Below are positions 19,717 through 28,142 of a DNA stretch of 64,000 nucleotides, one piece after another. The position numbers and the translations under genes are program-made. The DNA is taken from assembly GCF_046297875.1 (NCBI RefSeq), contig NZ_JBKBHD010000001.1, positions 2,666,001 to 2,730,000 of the forward strand, read 5' to 3'. The stretch is from Parvibaculum sp046297875. GTDB lineage: Bacteria > Pseudomonadota > Alphaproteobacteria > Parvibaculales > Parvibaculaceae. Under the pieces are notes generated by a model, which made no database searches, was not told the origin of the DNA, and saw only the letters and a program-made list of their open reading frames with translations. Positions within the stretch are counted from its first letter, which is position 1; the number at the start of each line of letters is the position of its first letter.

Positions 19717-19905
19717 CCTTTTTCAGACCCGGCTCTTTCAGAGTCCGGCGTGATCCAAAAAGGACGCTTTCCGTCGTTGCATAAACCTGCGATGGGCCAG
19801 CGGCACGTGCGTGTGCGTCTTGTGATGCGCGGAGATATAGGTATCGCCGAGTCCTTGCAACAGGTTTTTCTTGGGCAGGCGAAGTTTTTTACTAACAAAA
19901 TCCTA
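19717..19905 (-). promoter_or_regulatory. Candidate speF-type leader RNA with upstream ORF
   Basis: An RNA motif called speF is known upstream of ornithine-decarboxylase genes in alphaproteobacteria, and this leader sits in the matching place. The sequence shows an open frame on the minus strand from the TAG at 19905 to the TGA at 19740. It codes a His/Arg-rich peptide that includes HHKTHTHVPLAHRRFMQRRK. Possible starts are a TTG, a GTG or an internal ATG. The stop codon lies in the loop of a hairpin (19729-19748, CCGG-CTC/GAG-CCGG with one bulged A) just before the decarboxylase ribosome site. A second short hairpin at 19763-19775 is followed by CTTTTTGG. Ribosome-dependent attenuation is my inference. 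Confidence 0.5.
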
Positions 19906-19959
19906 ACGACGACCTGTCTTCATTCAGCCACAATCGGCGACGGACGACGGAGGGAGCGA

Positions 19960-21234
19960 ATGCCGGGCATCAAGAGGATCGGACTCATTGCGGGCGCGGG
20001 GCTGCTCGTCCTGCTCGCCCTTGCCGGCGCGCAGACGATCTACGTCACTTTCGCAAGCGGACTGGCAGAGGCACGCAAGGCCTACCGCGCCGCAGACACC
20101 GACCTCGCCATCGACCGGCTTACGGCGGCGACCGGCTCGCCATTTCTGCTGCCCCACCAGAAGGCGGAGGCCTACAGGCTGCGGGGGGAGACTTTCTACG
20201 TGCTCAAGGAAGACGAGAAGGCGCTGGCGGACTTAAGCGAAGCAATCAGGCTCGCGCCGAGTGCCGCCTCATACCGGCTCAGAAGCTCCGTGCATGAGCG
20301 CGGCGGCCAGTACGACGAAGCGATCGCCGATCTAACCGAGGCGCTGGCGCTCGCCCCATCGGATATGCCCTCGCGGCTCGGCCGCGCTTTGCTGCATGAG
20401 AGCTATCTCAATCACCATGCGGTGATCGAGGATTACGGTCTGATCATCGAGCACTATCCGGCTTTCGCGAGTCATGCTCGTCGCAAGCGTGGAACGGCCT
20501 ATGCGGAGCTCGGCGAGATCGAGAAGGCCATAAGCGAAATCGCCGCCATACCGCTCGATGGTTCATACGACTATCAGGGGCATGTCGGGCGCGGTATCGA
20601 GTTCGACAACATCGCCGCCTATGACCGGGCGAAGCAGGAGTTCGACGCGGCGATCAGGCTCCAGCCGCGAAATGCGCGAGCCCTTCTCGCGCGCGGCGTT
20701 TCCGGCATCGCTGCCGGGAATTTCGAAGGCGCGCTGCGCGATCTCGACGCGGCTACCGGCCTCGATCCCGACGAGAGCTTCGCCCACTACGGACGCGGCA
20801 GGGCGAATTATCACTTGGGCCGGATGGCGGTCGCGAGGAAGGAACTCGAAGCGGCGCTTGCGGCCAACCCGTCCTACATCTTTCCAGCTCTCTGGCTGCA
20901 CCTCGTCCATCTCCGCACGGGCGGGCCTCAGCCGGCCATTCTGCAATCCCATGCCGAATCCTTCGGCGTGACCTGGCCGCGCCCGATCTTCAACCATTTC
21001 ATCGGCGCGCTGGACCGGGAAGCCCTGTTCGACAAGGCAGCCGAAGGCACCCCCTTCGTGCAGCGCGAGCAGCTTTGCGAGGTGCATTTCTTCCTCGGCG
21101 CGGCGCTGGCCGCGCGGGGCGACCGGCGCGCGAAGGAGCCACTGGAAGAGGCGCGCAAGATTTGTCCGCGAGCCTTCGTCGAATATTCGGCGTCGCTGCA
21201 CGAGTTAAACCGGCTCGCGGCGGGACAGCGGTAA
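19960..21234 (+). CDS. TPR-repeat protein with N-terminal membrane anchor
   Basis: Function unknown. The ATG at 19960 has a GGAGG ribosome site and gives 424 residues. Residues 8-28 form one hydrophobic helix, either a signal anchor or an uncleaved signal peptide, so the repeats probably face the periplasm. At least six tetratricopeptide-like units follow. Clear examples are EDEKALADLSEAIRLAP, GQYDEAIADLTEALALAP, YDRAKQEFDAAIRLQP and GNFEGALRDLDAATGLDP. The last 100 residues contain two Cys (in QLCEVHF and KICPRAF). It is transcribed away from the ornithine decarboxylase across a shared 250-base region and ends in a terminator shared with tig. Confidence 0.85.
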   Translation: MPGIKRIGLIAGAGLLVLLALAGAQTIYVTFASGLAEARKAYRAADTDLAIDRLTAATGSPFLLPHQKAEAYRLRGETFYVLKEDEKALADLSEAIRLAPSAASYRLRSSVHERGGQYDEAIADLTEALALAPSDMPSRLGRALLHESYLNHHAVIEDYGLIIEHYPAFASHARRKRGTAYAELGEIEKAISEIAAIPLDGSYDYQGHVGRGIEFDNIAAYDRAKQEFDAAIRLQPRNARALLARGVSGIAAGNFEGALRDLDAATGLDPDESFAHYGRGRANYHLGRMAVARKELEAALAANPSYIFPALWLHLVHLRTGGPQPAILQSHAESFGVTWPRPIFNHFIGALDREALFDKAAEGTPFVQREQLCEVHFFLGAALAARGDRRAKEPLEEARKICPRAFVEYSASLHELNRLAAGQR

Positions 21235-21240
21235 CAAAAA

Positions 21241-21261
21241 GGCCCGGCGCAAAGCCGGGCC
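21241..21261. terminator. Bidirectional terminator between the TPR gene and tig
   Basis: A perfect GGCCCGGC/GCCGGGCC stem with a five-base loop is flanked by AAAAA on the left and TTT on the right. It can therefore end transcription from both converging genes. Confidence 0.9.
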
Positions 21262-21290
21262 TTTGATGTCTGGAGCGAAGGAAGCGCCGC

Positions 21291-22826
21291 TCAGTCTTCT
21301 TTCTTCTTCTTGGGAGCGGCCTTCTTGGCGGCGGGCTTCTTCTCGCCGTCCTCGTCCTTCTTGGCAGCGGCCTTCTTCGCCGCGGGCTTCTTGGCCGGCT
21401 TGGCGTCGCCATGATCGTGGTCGTGGTCGTGGTCATGGTCGTGATCGCAGTTTTCGTCATGGACATGATCGTGGTCGTGATCATGCTCATCCGCGTCCGG
21501 GTCGGTGAAGAGTTCGTCGCGGCTCACCAGCTTGTCGGTCACGGTCGCGAGTTCGGCGATGAAGTCCACCACCTTGTCCTCGAAGATCGGAGCACGCAGT
21601 TCCTGAACGGCCTGCGGGTTCTGCTGGTAGAACTGGAACACCTGCCGCTCCTGGCCGGGGAACTGGCGGGCGCGCTCGGCAAGCGCCTGGTTCAGCTCCT
21701 GTTCGGTCACGGTGATTGCATTCTTCTCGCCGACTTCGGCCAGCACGAGACCGAGGCGGACGCGGCGTTCGGCGATCTTGCGGTACTCGGCGCGTACTTC
21801 CTCTTCCGGCTCGTCGAGATCGGCGGCGGTCTTGTTCTGGTGCTGCAGCTCATGCTCGAACTGCTGCCAGATCTGGTTGAACTCCTGCTCGACCATGGTC
21901 GGCGGCAGCTCGAAGCTGTGCAGCTCGTCGAGCTTGTCGAGCATGGCGCGCTTCAGATGCTGGCGCGACATGCGGGCATAGTCGCTCTTCATCTGTTCGG
22001 CGAGCGCCTCGCGGAGCTTTTCGAGGCTATCGAGGCCGAAGCGCTTGGCGAACTCGTCATCCACCTTCACTTCTGCCGGCGCCTTCACTTCCTTCACCTT
22101 CACATCGAAGACGGCGTCCTTGCCGGCGAGATGTTCGGCGCCGTACTCGGCCGGGAAGGTCACCTTCACTTCGATTTCGTCACCGACCTTGGCGCCGACA
22201 AGCTGTTCCTCGAAGCCGGGAATGAAGCGGCCCGAGCCGAGCTCCAGATTGGCGTCCTCGGCGGAGCCGCCATCGAATGCGTCACCGCCGATCTTGCCGA
22301 CGAAGTCGATTGTGAGGAGGTCGCCGGTCTCGGCTTTCGCGCCTTCGGCGCGGGCTTCGAAATTCTTCTGGTTTTCGGCGAGGCGCTTGACGGCCTCGTC
22401 GATCTCCTCATCCTTCACGTCGGAGGTGAGGCGCTCCAGCGAAACCTTCGAAAAGTCCGCAAGTTCGAAGGCCGGGATGACTTCGAAGCTCATCTTGAAG
22501 GTGAGGTCGGATTTGCCGTCGATAACATCCTGGATTTCGCCTTCGAGGTCGATCGCGGGCTGGAAGGCGGGACGGAGGGACTCACCCTCGATCGCCTTCT
22601 GGGTCGATTCGCCGACCGTCTCCTGGATCACCTCGCCCATGACCTGCTTGCCGAAGGTCTTGCGCAGATGGCTGAGCGGCACCTTGCCGGGGCGGAAGCC
22701 CTTGAGGCGGACCTGGTTCTTCAGCTCGTCGAGCTTCGCGCCAAGCTTGGCTTCCAGATCCTTGGCCGGAACCTGAATCTTCAATTCGCGCTTCAATCCG
22801 TCCGCGTTCGTAACCGTGACCTGCAT
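21291..22826 (-). CDS. tig: Trigger factor, with extended His/Asp- and Lys/Ala-rich tail
   Basis: Ribosome-bound chaperone and peptidyl-prolyl isomerase. The ATG at 22826 (MQVTVTNADGLK) fits the family start; an ATG at 22844 with a GGAAG site is an alternative. The ribosome-docking signature appears as KGFRPGKVPLSHLRKTFG near residue 35-50. The FKBP-like domain (GDLLTIDFVGKIGGDAFDGG) is near residue 160, and a helical C-terminal domain follows. The product is about 511 residues against a typical 430-450. After about residue 430 there are 26 residues of alternating His-Asp with one Cys, then about 38 residues of Lys/Ala/Pro repeats. The core is certain; the tail is unusual. Confidence 0.96.
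   Translation of the reverse strand: MQVTVTNADGLKRELKIQVPAKDLEAKLGAKLDELKNQVRLKGFRPGKVPLSHLRKTFGKQVMGEVIQETVGESTQKAIEGESLRPAFQPAIDLEGEIQDVIDGKSDLTFKMSFEVIPAFELADFSKVSLERLTSDVKDEEIDEAVKRLAENQKNFEARAEGAKAETGDLLTIDFVGKIGGDAFDGGSAEDANLELGSGRFIPGFEEQLVGAKVGDEIEVKVTFPAEYGAEHLAGKDAVFDVKVKEVKAPAEVKVDDEFAKRFGLDSLEKLREALAEQMKSDYARMSRQHLKRAMLDKLDELHSFELPPTMVEQEFNQIWQQFEHELQHQNKTAADLDEPEEEVRAEYRKIAERRVRLGLVLAEVGEKNAITVTEQELNQALAERARQFPGQERQVFQFYQQNPQAVQELRAPIFEDKVVDFIAELATVTDKLVSRDELFTDPDADEHDHDHDHVHDENCDHDHDHDHDHDHGDAKPAKKPAAKKAAAKKDEDGEKKPAAKKAAPKKKKED
21410..21491 (-). repeat. His-Asp codon repeat inside tig
   Basis: A degenerate six-base repeat (CATGAC/CACGAC on the coding strand) encodes runs such as HDHDHDHVHDENCDHDHDHD. 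It is in frame within trigger factor, so it is a protein-level low-complexity tract and not a CRISPR or intergenic repeat. Confidence 0.9.
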
Positions 22827-22861
22827 CGTCCAATCCATTTTCATGTGCCGGGCTTCCGGCC

Positions 22862-22946
<85 letters not shown>

Positions 22947-23056
22947 GAGAAGGGCGCTGGCGTGCCCCGAAAGGCCAGCCGGTCCCCAATTTGGCGCTCT
23001 CTATATCAAGGGCATGGGGGGAACGCCAGCAAAAGCCGCGAATTTGGACGAGAGGC

Positions 23057-24559
23057 TCAAAGGGCGGGCAAGAGGTCGCGGAATACCGCGGGCAGCATCT
23101 CGGGGAGGTCTTCCGAAATGAGGCCAGGGCCGAAATACCGCCCTGCCTCGCCGTGGAGCCAGACGGCGGCGGCGGCGGCCTCGAAGGGTGGCATACCCTG
23201 CGCCAGGAGAGCCAGAACGATGCCTGCGAGCACATCGCCAGAGCCTGCGGTGGCCAGTTCCGGCCCGGCATTGCGGGCGATGGTGGCGCGGCCATCGGGC
23301 GCCGCGACCACGGTGTCGGCGCCCTTGAGGATAATGATGGCAGCGGCCTCGGCAGCCGCCTTGCGGGCGCGGTCGAGCTTCGAGCCGCCCTCCTCCACGA
23401 TTTTTGGGAAAAGGCGGGCGAACTCGCCCTCATGCGGCGTCATCACCACGGGGCCCGCGAAATAGCCCTTGATGGCGACGAGGAGGTCGCGCGGGATTTC
23501 GGCAAATGACGTGAGCGCATCGGCATCGAGCACGGTGGCGGCGCCGGAGAGGAGCGCGGCCAGCACATTCTCGCGCGTGGCGGGGCCGACGCCCGCGCCG
23601 GGACCGATCAGCAATGCGTTCTTGCGCTTGTCCTCGAGAATGGCGGTGAGATCGTCCGCGCCGTCGAAGACCTGCAGCATGATGGAAGTGAGTTGCGCGG
23701 CATTGATGAGGAGTGCCGAGGGCGGCGAAGCGACGGTGACGAGGCCGGTGCCTGCCCGGAGCGCGCCGCGGGCGGCAAGGCGCGCAGCACCCGTATGCGA
23801 CGCACCGCCTGAGACGACGACGGCATGGCCCTTCGTATATTTGTGGCTGTCGAGGCGCGGGCGCGGGAAGGCGTGCGCCCAGAGAGGCGGCGCGTTCAGG
23901 AACGCCGCAGGCCTGATCTCGGACAGCACGGCGGCATCAATGCCGATATCTGCAACCTTGACCTCGCCGCAATAAAGCCTGCCCGGCAGCAGCAGGTGGC
24001 CCGGTTTCGCGCGGAAGAAGGTGACGGTGAGTGCGGCGGCAAAGGCTGCGCCGCGCATGGCGCCTGTGTCGCCGTCGATGCCGCTTGGTACATCGACCGC
24101 CACCACGGGGATACGCGCCTCGTTGATGCGCTTGATCGCTTCTGCGGCGACTCCTTCGACGTCGCGGGCAAGCCCGGCGCCGAAGATCGCATCGACCACG
24201 AGCGAGGCACCGCGCCCGGCATCGGCATCGAGCGCATGAATGGCGCCCGTCCAGCGGTCCGCCGCAATCGCCGCATCGCCTTTCAGCGCATCGCGCCTGC
24301 CCAGCAGGAAAAGTGTGACAGGCCAGCCCTGCTCCGCCAGCAGGCGCGCCGCAACAAAACCGTCACCGCCATTATTGCCCGGCCCGCACAGGACCGACAC
24401 CGGCCCTTGCCGGAAGCGCGCAACGATTTCCCGCGCCACCGCCGCACCCGCATTCTCCATAAGGGTAATGCCCGCCTTGCCGCGCGCGATGGTCATGGCG
24501 TCGGCGCGGGTCATCTCAGCGACGGAGAGGAGCTCGATGGAATCAGCGGGCGGTTTCAT
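23057..24559 (-). CDS. nnrD: Bifunctional NAD(P)H-hydrate repair enzyme (epimerase/dehydratase)
   Basis: Repairs hydrated NAD(P)H. The N-terminal YjeF_N epimerase domain (about residues 1-210) shows GPGNNGGDGFVAARLL and the catalytic-site strand VVAVDVPSGIDGDTG. The C-terminal carbohydrate-kinase-like dehydratase domain shows KYTKGHAVVVSGG, MTPHEGEFARLFP and the ATP/ADP-binding ATAGSGDVLAG. The ATG at 24559 gives 500 residues, the usual size of the fused form. The histidine phosphatase gene lies 55 bases upstream on the same strand. Confidence 0.95.
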   Translation of the reverse strand: MKPPADSIELLSVAEMTRADAMTIARGKAGITLMENAGAAVAREIVARFRQGPVSVLCGPGNNGGDGFVAARLLAEQGWPVTLFLLGRRDALKGDAAIAADRWTGAIHALDADAGRGASLVVDAIFGAGLARDVEGVAAEAIKRINEARIPVVAVDVPSGIDGDTGAMRGAAFAAALTVTFFRAKPGHLLLPGRLYCGEVKVADIGIDAAVLSEIRPAAFLNAPPLWAHAFPRPRLDSHKYTKGHAVVVSGGASHTGAARLAARGALRAGTGLVTVASPPSALLINAAQLTSIMLQVFDGADDLTAILEDKRKNALLIGPGAGVGPATRENVLAALLSGAATVLDADALTSFAEIPRDLLVAIKGYFAGPVVMTPHEGEFARLFPKIVEEGGSKLDRARKAAAEAAAIIILKGADTVVAAPDGRATIARNAGPELATAGSGDVLAGIVLALLAQGMPPFEAAAAAVWLHGEAGRYFGPGLISEDLPEMLPAVFRDLLPAL

Positions 24560-24614
24560 GGCCGCACTATAGACCTGCAAATGCGGCAGGGAATTGATGA
24601 TTTCGAGACCTGGC

Positions 24615-25196
24615 TCAATTCACCTTCGTATCGGCTTCCCTGCCCTGCTCCACCAGCTTCAATGCCTTGCCGGATGTTTCGAACACGGTCACCGAGCAAT
24701 TGTCGGGGCGGAAACAGACGAGGCGGTCGTCGCCCGTGGCGAGGCCAGCGGCGACATTGATCGCGATGAAATGCGAGAAGATCACCGTGTCGTCGGTGAG
24801 TTCCGTCAGCGCCGTGCCGACAGCATTGCGCCAGGCGACAAGATCGAGCGCACCATTGCCATTGTTCTCCGGCAAGCTCGCCTCCGCCCATGTGCCTGCC
24901 ATGAGACGGCGGAGCCAGACGCCGCGCTCGGCGAGGTCTTCGACGGCGGAGGGGACTTCGGCGACGCGGGGCTCGATATAGGGTACGCGGCCCCAGAGTG
25001 TCGCCAGCGGCTCGCTCGTCTCGCGACAGCGGCGCAGAGGCGATGTGAGAATTGGCAGCTTCCGTCCCACGCGCGTCTCGATCTCTCGGGCGACGGCTTC
25101 CGACTGGGCGCGGCCCTTTTCCGACAGGCCGGGGTCCATATCGGCGTCCCAGCCCGCAGCGGCTTCGCCATGGCGGATCATGTAAATAGTGGGCAT
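24615..25196 (-). CDS. Histidine phosphatase family protein (SixA/PGM-like)
   Basis: Phosphatase of the phosphoglycerate-mutase superfamily, 193 residues; substrate unknown. The catalytic RHG motif is at the N-terminus (IYMIRHGEAAAGW, phospho-accepting His). The second basic pocket appears as SPLRRCRETSEPL, and the second catalytic His is in VIFSHFIAINVAAG. The start is the ATG at 25196 with an AGGACGAG-like ribosome site. It could be operonic with nnrD downstream. Confidence 0.88.
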   Translation of the reverse strand: MPTIYMIRHGEAAAGWDADMDPGLSEKGRAQSEAVAREIETRVGRKLPILTSPLRRCRETSEPLATLWGRVPYIEPRVAEVPSAVEDLAERGVWLRRLMAGTWAEASLPENNGNGALDLVAWRNAVGTALTELTDDTVIFSHFIAINVAAGLATGDDRLVCFRPDNCSVTVFETSGKALKLVEQGREADTKVN

Positions 25197-25325
25197 GGGT
25201 TCTCGTCCTGCTTCAATTCCCGATGCCCCGTTTGTCGGCGAGGCTGAAGCGGATTGCAAGGCAGATGGAAGAGCCGGTCTGAAAGGGATAGCCTTTTAAG
25301 CAGCGACTCATCAGAGGAGGCCTCC

Positions 25326-25688
25326 ATGTCCGAGACGCAGCCGCCCGCCGTTCAGCCCGCCGCAGGCGATCTTGATGCCGCAAAGCTCATTTACGTTCTC
25401 TACTTCATCGGGGTTGCGACGGCTATCACCGCCATTGCCGGCGTCATTGTCGCCTATCTGAAGCGGGGCGACGCGCCAGCGATTGCCGTCTCGCATTACA
25501 CCTTCCAGATCCGCACCTTCTGGATCGGGCTTCTCTTCAGTGTGATCAGCGCCGTGACGCTGGTCATTGGCATTGGCTTCCTGCTCGGTTTCGCAACGCT
25601 CGTCTGGTATCTGATCCGCTCGATCAAGGGCTTCATGCTGGCGCTGGACGGCAAGGCGGTGGCCGATCCCGAAACCTGGCTCTGGTAA
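25326..25688 (+). CDS. Small membrane protein, DUF4870-like
   Basis: A 120-residue protein with a Pro-rich N-terminus and three predicted membrane helices (about residues 21-45, 65-88 and 90-105). The sequence resembles the DUF4870/Tic20-like family of unknown function. The conserved feel of HYTFQIRTFWIG and the closing IRSIKGFMLALDGKAVADP matches that family. The AGGAGG ribosome site 5 bases before the ATG fixes the start. It stands alone between two minus-strand genes. Confidence 0.8.
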   Translation: MSETQPPAVQPAAGDLDAAKLIYVLYFIGVATAITAIAGVIVAYLKRGDAPAIAVSHYTFQIRTFWIGLLFSVISAVTLVIGIGFLLGFATLVWYLIRSIKGFMLALDGKAVADPETWLW

Positions 25689-25695
25689 GAAAAAT

Positions 25696-25718
25696 GCCGC
25701 CGGTATCTCTCCGGCGGC
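25696..25718 (-). terminator. Intrinsic terminator of the PagL-like gene
   Basis: An eight-base perfect stem (GCCGCCGG/CCGGCGGC) with a seven-base loop is followed on the minus strand by ATTTTTCTT. It lies 27 bases past the pagL-like stop. On the plus strand it also follows the small membrane protein, but lacks a T run there. Confidence 0.85.
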
Positions 25719-25744
25719 GCATATCGATCAGGATTGCAGGCTGC

Positions 25745-26296
25745 TCAGAAGGAATAGCCGAGCCGGATGCCCGCATTTGTCAGGCCATCATTCTGATCGC
25801 AGAGCGAGGCGTTCGACATGTGCTCGACGCTCGCCATGATCGACAATTGCGGCGTGATGCGGTAGCCGATCGAGCCGCTCTGATGGAAATTCGCACGGCA
25901 GCCGAAATAGCGCTTGTCCGGACGATTGCCCTTCAGATCGCCATCGTGAATAGCGCCGCCAATGGCACCGTCGATGAAGAGATTGTCCGTGAGGTTGAAG
26001 GTCCAACCGAGCACATCCAGATAGACGAGGCTCGTACCTGGACCACCGCTCAGCGTGCCGCCAAGGCGCGGGCGCGGATTGCCCGCCCAGGAGAGAAACG
26101 AAGGCGTCTCGAAGACCAGCTCAACATTGATGTCGGCGTGATCGTCTTCGCGCGTCGTGCTGAACGGATCATGCGCGAAGATGCCGCCACGAATTTCATC
26201 GACAAAGGCAGAAGCCGGGACGGAAAAAGAAACCGCGCCAAGGCACAAGGCAACACAGCCAGCCGCAAGGCGGCGTCCAACAAGTTCAATTGGCAA
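25745..26296 (-). CDS. Acyloxyacyl hydrolase, PagL-like lipid A 3-O-deacylase
   Basis: Outer-membrane beta-barrel enzyme family that removes the 3-linked acyl chain of lipid A. The 183-residue product starts at a TTG (26296) behind a GGGGGG ribosome site. It has a signal peptide ending near SVPASA. The C-terminal motif SVEHMSNASL contains the His and Ser that form the PagL catalytic pair, and the protein ends in an aromatic residue (GYSF) as barrel proteins do. Activity on lipid A is inferred from the family. Confidence 0.85.
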   Translation of the reverse strand: MPIELVGRRLAAGCVALCLGAVSFSVPASAFVDEIRGGIFAHDPFSTTREDDHADINVELVFETPSFLSWAGNPRPRLGGTLSGGPGTSLVYLDVLGWTFNLTDNLFIDGAIGGAIHDGDLKGNRPDKRYFGCRANFHQSGSIGYRITPQLSIMASVEHMSNASLCDQNDGLTNAGIRLGYSF

Positions 26297-26475
26297 GGGA
26301 ACCCCCCCTGATATCTCAACAAGGCCGCATCTCTACCCACGGCTTCGATCAATCAGGACGCACCCCGGACTACGCCTGACTTTCTTTAGGCCGGTAAGTT
26401 GAACTGAACATATCATGCAAACCGGACGCATTGGCAGTGTGAAAAAGCCACAACCGCCAATGATCCTTCGCGACG

Positions 26476-28032
26476 TCAGTCCGGCGTGAAAATGTTAACG
26501 CTGCCATCGGCGGCCGAGGCCACGGTTCCGCTCCGGCCAAGCTGATCGCGCGACAGCATTTCCTGGAGCGTGGCCGGATCGTTCGGCGTGTGGGCGACGA
26601 AACGGGCATCGTTTTCGGCGAGACGGCCGAACAGGATGGCGAATTCCGGGCCGCCGCGGCCGTGCACCACGGTGTAGGTCTCGATCTTCGCCTTGCCGTT
26701 CGGCTTTTCCTCGACCCTTGGATGCTTCTCGGCGTCGATCTCGGCCTGATAGGTGGCCGGGTTCTCACGCTCCCACTTGCCCTCGCGCGGCGTTGTGGAA
26801 TAGAGGCCGAGGCCGTGCTTCGTCACGTACCAGCCATTCGAAGTGACGAGACCTTTCGTGCCGGGCTTGGCGCGGAGCTTGTCGATCATGGTGGCGATGG
26901 AATGCATGACATAATTGTTACCCGCACCGCCAAAGTAAGGCAGGCCGCCCGTGACGGTGAGGGCGCGCGGATCGTCCTCTGCAATGCCGAGCTCGTTGCG
27001 GCCGATCTGCACGGCAGACGGGAAGCAGGAATAGAGATCGAAATAGTCGATCTGATCGATGGACCAGCCCGACATGGCAAACGCCTTCTTGCCCATCATG
27101 CGGATGGCGGGCGAGGAATGATAGTTCACGCGCTCTGTCGGATACCAGAGATCGTTCGCATCGGCGCAGCCATGGAGGAAGACCCATTTCGACTGCGGCA
27201 CGCCAAGCTCGCGCGCCTTCTTCACCGACATCATCACCACGGCGGCGGCCTGATCGACCTGCATGATGGCATTCATATACTTCGTGTACGGAAAGCCGAC
27301 ATAACGGTTGTCATCGGTCGGCGTGGCGATTTCCTCTGCCGTGCGCGCAATCGGGAACCAGGCCTGCGGGTGCTTGGCGGCAATCTCGGTGAAGGGCGCC
27401 ATGAGCCGGCCGATCGCAAGCTGATGATCCTTCACGCTGCGGCCAGCCGCGCCGCGGATTGCGTTTTCGAACATCGGATAGATGTTGACCGGAAACTGCA
27501 GCTTGTGGCGCTTCTCGACTTCGGTGACGCCGAGCTTTTCGACGCCGATGTCGATGCGTTCGCCACCGGGGTTCTCATCGTGCCAGGGGAGCATCTTGCC
27601 CTGCCCCAGCGCGCGCATCAGCGTACCGAAACATTCCGAACCGGCCACAAGCGCGATCTCGGTTTCGCCGCGGGAAATGAGTTCTGCCGTGTGGTTCACG
27701 AGGAGCTGGGGCGTGTTGCCGCCAGTCGGGCCGTAGCAGGTTTTTGAGGGGTTCGCGCCGAGCAGGTTCGCCAGCGTCTTTGCCGCATTCGGATAGCGGC
27801 CGAAGGGAAGGCGCGCCGAATCCGGGCTGTCGGTAATGAAGCGGACCGTCGTCACATTGTCGACGAGGTCCCAGAGCTTCTTGCCGAGGCCGGTATCGGC
27901 GGCGGCGGCTTCGGCCGCATCGGCCATCAGATGCATCGGCGACTTCGCCTTTTCGACATCCTTTTCCTTCTGGACGAGCTGGCCGCAACCGACCAGTACG
28001 GGCATGCGGTCGTCGAGCTTGATGTCGGACAT
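26476..28032 (-). CDS. Acetyl-CoA acetyltransferase / thiolase-like enzyme
   Basis: Thiolase-superfamily protein of 518 residues, longer than classical thiolases (about 390) because of an extra C-terminal domain. Motifs include VLVGCGQLVQKE at the N-terminus, ALVAGSECFGT near residue 125, the DLYSCFPSAVQI loop and SNGWYVTKHGLGLYS. These match the long acetyl-CoA acetyltransferase group seen in Mycobacterium and hydrocarbon- or steroid-degrading proteobacteria. The canonical active-site CxG/GHP residues are not obvious, so it may be a thiolase-like enzyme of different chemistry. The GGGAG ribosome site precedes the ATG at 28032. Confidence 0.85.
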   Translation of the reverse strand: MSDIKLDDRMPVLVGCGQLVQKEKDVEKAKSPMHLMADAAEAAAADTGLGKKLWDLVDNVTTVRFITDSPDSARLPFGRYPNAAKTLANLLGANPSKTCYGPTGGNTPQLLVNHTAELISRGETEIALVAGSECFGTLMRALGQGKMLPWHDENPGGERIDIGVEKLGVTEVEKRHKLQFPVNIYPMFENAIRGAAGRSVKDHQLAIGRLMAPFTEIAAKHPQAWFPIARTAEEIATPTDDNRYVGFPYTKYMNAIMQVDQAAAVVMMSVKKARELGVPQSKWVFLHGCADANDLWYPTERVNYHSSPAIRMMGKKAFAMSGWSIDQIDYFDLYSCFPSAVQIGRNELGIAEDDPRALTVTGGLPYFGGAGNNYVMHSIATMIDKLRAKPGTKGLVTSNGWYVTKHGLGLYSTTPREGKWERENPATYQAEIDAEKHPRVEEKPNGKAKIETYTVVHGRGGPEFAILFGRLAENDARFVAHTPNDPATLQEMLSRDQLGRSGTVASAADGSVNIFTPD

Positions 28033-28142
28033 CGGAAGTCTCCCTGATACTTATTAGTTCGTGGCGCTAACCATTTGCCGGGAAGAATAACGGCTGCATC
28101 CGGCCTGTCCAGCGGGCCTTGATGCGGCGCGGCGCCGCTGCG

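Noticed and set aside
21410..21491. Short-period repeat resembling a CRISPR or VNTR
   Set aside because: The unit is six bases, degenerate, and in frame as His-Asp codons of trigger factor. There are no spacers.
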